Positions 5,358-7,623 of a stretch of 7,623 bases of DNA are shown here, one piece after another (position 1 is the first letter of the stretch; every line of letters starts with the position of its first letter). The position numbers were made by a program, and so were the translations under genes. Location: assembly GCA_030150795.1 (NCBI GenBank), contig JASLFF010000546.1:1-7623 (forward strand), read 5' to 3'. Source of the DNA: Terriglobales bacterium (lineage in GTDB: Bacteria; Acidobacteriota; Terriglobia; Terriglobales; Gp1-AA117). The notes under the pieces were generated by a model. That model made no database searches. It was given only the letters and a program-made list of their open reading frames with translations, and was not told where the DNA came from.

Positions 5358-7623
5358 CCTCTCCCTTCTTGCTCTGTTGCATTCTTCTGGCGATAGGCTG
5401 CACAGGGCATTCTCAACAATCAGTGTCTGCGCTCTATGCTGATGCTTATTCCCATATTCAGTATGGCGAGTTGGAAGTTGCTCTTAAATTATCGGACGAG
5501 GGTTTGCAACAAACGCAGGGCAAAGATCCGGTATGGAATTACAAGTTTCGCGTTCTCAAAGCAGAAGCTTTGGTCAACCAGGGCAGAGCCACTGATTCGC
5601 TGGATCTTCTGGATCCTGATCCTCCACTCGCACTTGCCGCCGGAGAGTTTTCCGTTCGTCGCCGGATCATTCAGTCCCGCGGGCTTTGCCGGCTCAGCAG
5701 ATATGCGGAAGGAGAGCTCCGTATTGCCGATGCCGGACGCCTGGCCGCCACAGGAGATCCTGACTCCCTGGGCGATGTCGCCTTGAACCACGGGGCCTGC
5801 TTGCTTCTTCAACATAACTATCCAGAGGCCCAGTCATATTTTGTGCAAGCTCTGACCTTTGCCCGCCAGCACAAAAAGGCATTTTTAGAGGCAAACGCAG
5901 AAGGAAGTCTTGGATTGGTGGCAATGAGCGGAGCGCGGTTTGACGAGGCCATTGATCGCTTCAACGAAACGCTGGCTATCGCCCGCTTCCTGCACGCGCG
6001 GAGAACTGAAGAAAAGACTCTCGGCAACATCGGAAAAAGCTTTTTTGAACTTGGAGATTTTCCGAATGCCAGATCGAATACAACACAAGCGGAAGCTCTG
6101 GCTTCAAGTCTTGGCAGCACAGACGACCAGCGGTTTTTTCTGATGAATCTGGGCGATCAGTACCTGGCCCAAAATAAATATGACGATGCCGCCACCGCTT
6201 ACTCGCATGCCCTTGATCTGGTAAAGAGTTTGAACAATAAAGGAGATGTCGCTGCTGGCTGGTGCCTGCACAATCTAGCTCAAAGCGAACTGGGCCGCCA
6301 TAATCTGGCAAAGGCAGAAGAGTATAACCAGCGGGTTGCGGCAATGGGTGGCGATCGGCCCGACAGTCCTCTCTATGTGTCTTTCCTGTTGACTAGCGCT
6401 GAAATCGCTTCGGCGAAAGAAGAAAATGACAAGGCCGAAGCGTTGCTCAAGCAGATCATCCTGAACAAGGATGCGGACGACTCTCTCCGTTGGCAGGCGC
6501 AAACAGATCTGGCAAACCTGTACGTCAAATGGGGGAAGGTCGACGAGGCGGATCGATCCTTCCGTGACGCTATTCATACGGTAGAGGTTGCGCGCTCCGA
6601 AATCGCCCAGGAAGAAAAGCGCATGTCTGTTCTAGACGCAGGTCCTTTTTATGATGGCTACGTAAGCTTCCTGATTGACCATAGCCAGGAAATGCAAGCC
6701 ATGCAGATAGCGGAATTTAGCCGCGCACGCACTTTGGCGGAAGGCATGGGCATGGATGCGCCGAAATCCAGGATCGATCTTCGTCACGTCCAGCGTGCCT
6801 TGCGCAAGGATGAAGTCATCCTCGCTTACTGGCTGTCAGACAATCAGTCCTACCTTTGGGCCGTCACTCCGTCGCAAACTAGGCTTTTGAAGTTACCGCA
6901 GCGCAGTGTCATAGACCAGGCGGTGGATTCGTATAACGCGCAACTGCAGGAACGGCGATCACTGGAGGATTCTCCCGGCGGCAGTGCACTGTACAACATG
7001 CTCATCAAACCCGCCGAAGCGCTTCTGACTGGGAAAGCCCATGTGATCGTTGTACCTCATCGCAGCCTTTACAAACTCAATTTTGAAACCTTGATTGCTC
7101 CGGGTGGCGTGCCCCATTATTGGATCAACGATGTCGCGGTCGAAAACACCAGCTCGATGGTTTTTCGCTTTGCGGCGCAACCAAGACCGCTGGTTACGAA
7201 AAAGCAACTTCTCCTCATGGGCGACCCTATTCAAGCCGCGCCCGAGTACCCAAGGCTCAAGAATGCTGCGAAGGAAATGAAATACGTTGCTGGACATTTC
7301 TCTGCAAGAGAAGCCACTCTGATTTCAGATAAAATGGCCACACCCGCGGCCTACTTCTCCGCCAAGCCTCAGGATTATCGCTTTATTGACTTTGTCACTC
7401 ATGGGACCGCAGTCCCTCTCAGCCCGCTTGATTCTGCCATTGTCTTGTCGCCTGATAAAGACACTTCTTACAAGCTTTATGCCCGAGACGTTATCAAACG
7501 TCCCATCCATGCCGAGATTGTCACCATCTCCGCATGCTATGGCGCGGGCGAGCGTACTTACTCAGGGGAAGGTCTGGTTGGCCTCGCATGGGCTTTCATG
7601 AGGGCGGGCGCGCACCATGTGGT
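5288..7623 (+). CDS. TPR-CHAT caspase-like protease, predicted lipoprotein (3' partial)
   Basis: The frame is open from 4997 and runs off the right edge; 778 complete codons follow GTG 5288. The N terminus has a short basic, Trp-rich segment (R-W-F-G-R-W-W), then a hydrophobic stretch (about 20-37) ending in L-A-I-G-Cys38, a fair lipobox, so lipidation at Cys38 and export are likely. Residues about 45-440 are helical and include tetratricopeptide-type pairs, e.g. Y-P-E-A-Q-S-Y-F-V-Q-A-L (178-189), F-D-E-A-I-D-R-F-N-E-T-L (218-229), Y-D-D-A-A-T-A-Y-S-H-A-L (298-309) and V-D-E-A-D-R-S-F-R-D-A-I (418-429). The CHAT domain occupies about 500-778. It holds the catalytic His705 (F-V-T-H-G-T) and Cys750 (I-S-A-C-Y-G-A-G), with G-E-G-L-V-G-L-A-W-A-F-M-R-A-G-A after it, as in active family members. 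GTG 5288 is chosen because it is the only start that keeps the whole signal without a long overlap; it overlaps the previous gene by 70 bases. Ribosome site support is weak (CAGAG seven bases upstream; GGAG only two bases away). TPR repeats usually bind partner proteins; the substrate is unknown. Confidence 0.88.
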   Translation, partial: MFDGNGEHSYRWFGRWWNPAISIASPFLLCCILLAIGCTGHSQQSVSALYADAYSHIQYGELEVALKLSDEGLQQTQGKDPVWNYKFRVLKAEALVNQGRATDSLDLLDPDPPLALAAGEFSVRRRIIQSRGLCRLSRYAEGELRIADAGRLAATGDPDSLGDVALNHGACLLLQHNYPEAQSYFVQALTFARQHKKAFLEANAEGSLGLVAMSGARFDEAIDRFNETLAIARFLHARRTEEKTLGNIGKSFFELGDFPNARSNTTQAEALASSLGSTDDQRFFLMNLGDQYLAQNKYDDAATAYSHALDLVKSLNNKGDVAAGWCLHNLAQSELGRHNLAKAEEYNQRVAAMGGDRPDSPLYVSFLLTSAEIASAKEENDKAEALLKQIILNKDADDSLRWQAQTDLANLYVKWGKVDEADRSFRDAIHTVEVARSEIAQEEKRMSVLDAGPFYDGYVSFLIDHSQEMQAMQIAEFSRARTLAEGMGMDAPKSRIDLRHVQRALRKDEVILAYWLSDNQSYLWAVTPSQTRLLKLPQRSVIDQAVDSYNAQLQERRSLEDSPGGSALYNMLIKPAEALLTGKAHVIVVPHRSLYKLNFETLIAPGGVPHYWINDVAVENTSSMVFRFAAQPRPLVTKKQLLLMGDPIQAAPEYPRLKNAAKEMKYVAGHFSAREATLISDKMATPAAYFSAKPQDYRFIDFVTHGTAVPLSPLDSAIVLSPDKDTSYKLYARDVIKRPIHAEIVTISACYGAGERTYSGEGLVGLAWAFMRAGAHHV

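Noticed and set aside
1..7623. CRISPR array, tRNA or rRNA, insertion sequence, gasdermin or other known defence effector
   Set aside because: No regularly spaced direct repeats, transposase motifs, RNA gene signatures or effector genes were seen; the resemblance to Craspase is limited to the TPR-CHAT and sigma-factor logic.

Overview
The window looks like a chromosomal segment from an acidobacterium (Acidobacteriota, Koribacter- or Terriglobus-like soil relatives). This is inferred from moderate-to-high GC by eye, the 'AERYLLGEL' type of HC2 anti-sigma factor, an ECF sigma factor next to a TPR-CHAT protein, and palindrome-rich intergenic DNA. No rRNA or other taxonomic marker is present, so the assignment is tentative.

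Left part (1-1130): one short minus-strand gene for a stand-alone PAS domain (167-547), flanked by non-coding DNA. The left margin holds a nested inverted repeat (33-97). The 548-1130 interval is gene-poor, with a perfect 7-bp hairpin (873-890) and a possible sigma-70-like -10 box near 1038.

Right part (1131-7623): every gene is on the plus strand. In order they are a secreted protein of unknown function (1131-1697), a cytoplasmic alpha/alpha-toroid protein of the prenyltransferase/squalene-cyclase repeat type (1895-2893), an ECF-type sigma factor (2911-3612), a membrane-anchored zinc-binding (HC2/ZAS) anti-sigma factor (3647-4318), a 293-residue protein resembling the 'choice-of-anchor P' family (4476-5357), and a large TPR protein with a C-terminal CHAT caspase-like protease domain (5288 to beyond the right edge). 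The last has an N-terminal lipoprotein-like signal and overlaps the preceding gene by 70 nt.

The most interesting unit is sigma factor, anti-sigma factor, beta-rich protein and TPR-CHAT protease. Both expected catalytic residues of the protease are visible (His705 in T-H-G, Cys750 in S-A-C). The anti-sigma factor has one membrane span and a C-terminal domain predicted outside the cytoplasm, the same side as the predicted lipoprotein protease. A testable model is a regulatory relay in which the CHAT protease cleaves or senses the anti-sigma factor and frees the sigma factor. The layout recalls the TPR-CHAT/Csx30/RpoE module of type III-E CRISPR (Craspase), but no CRISPR component is seen here.
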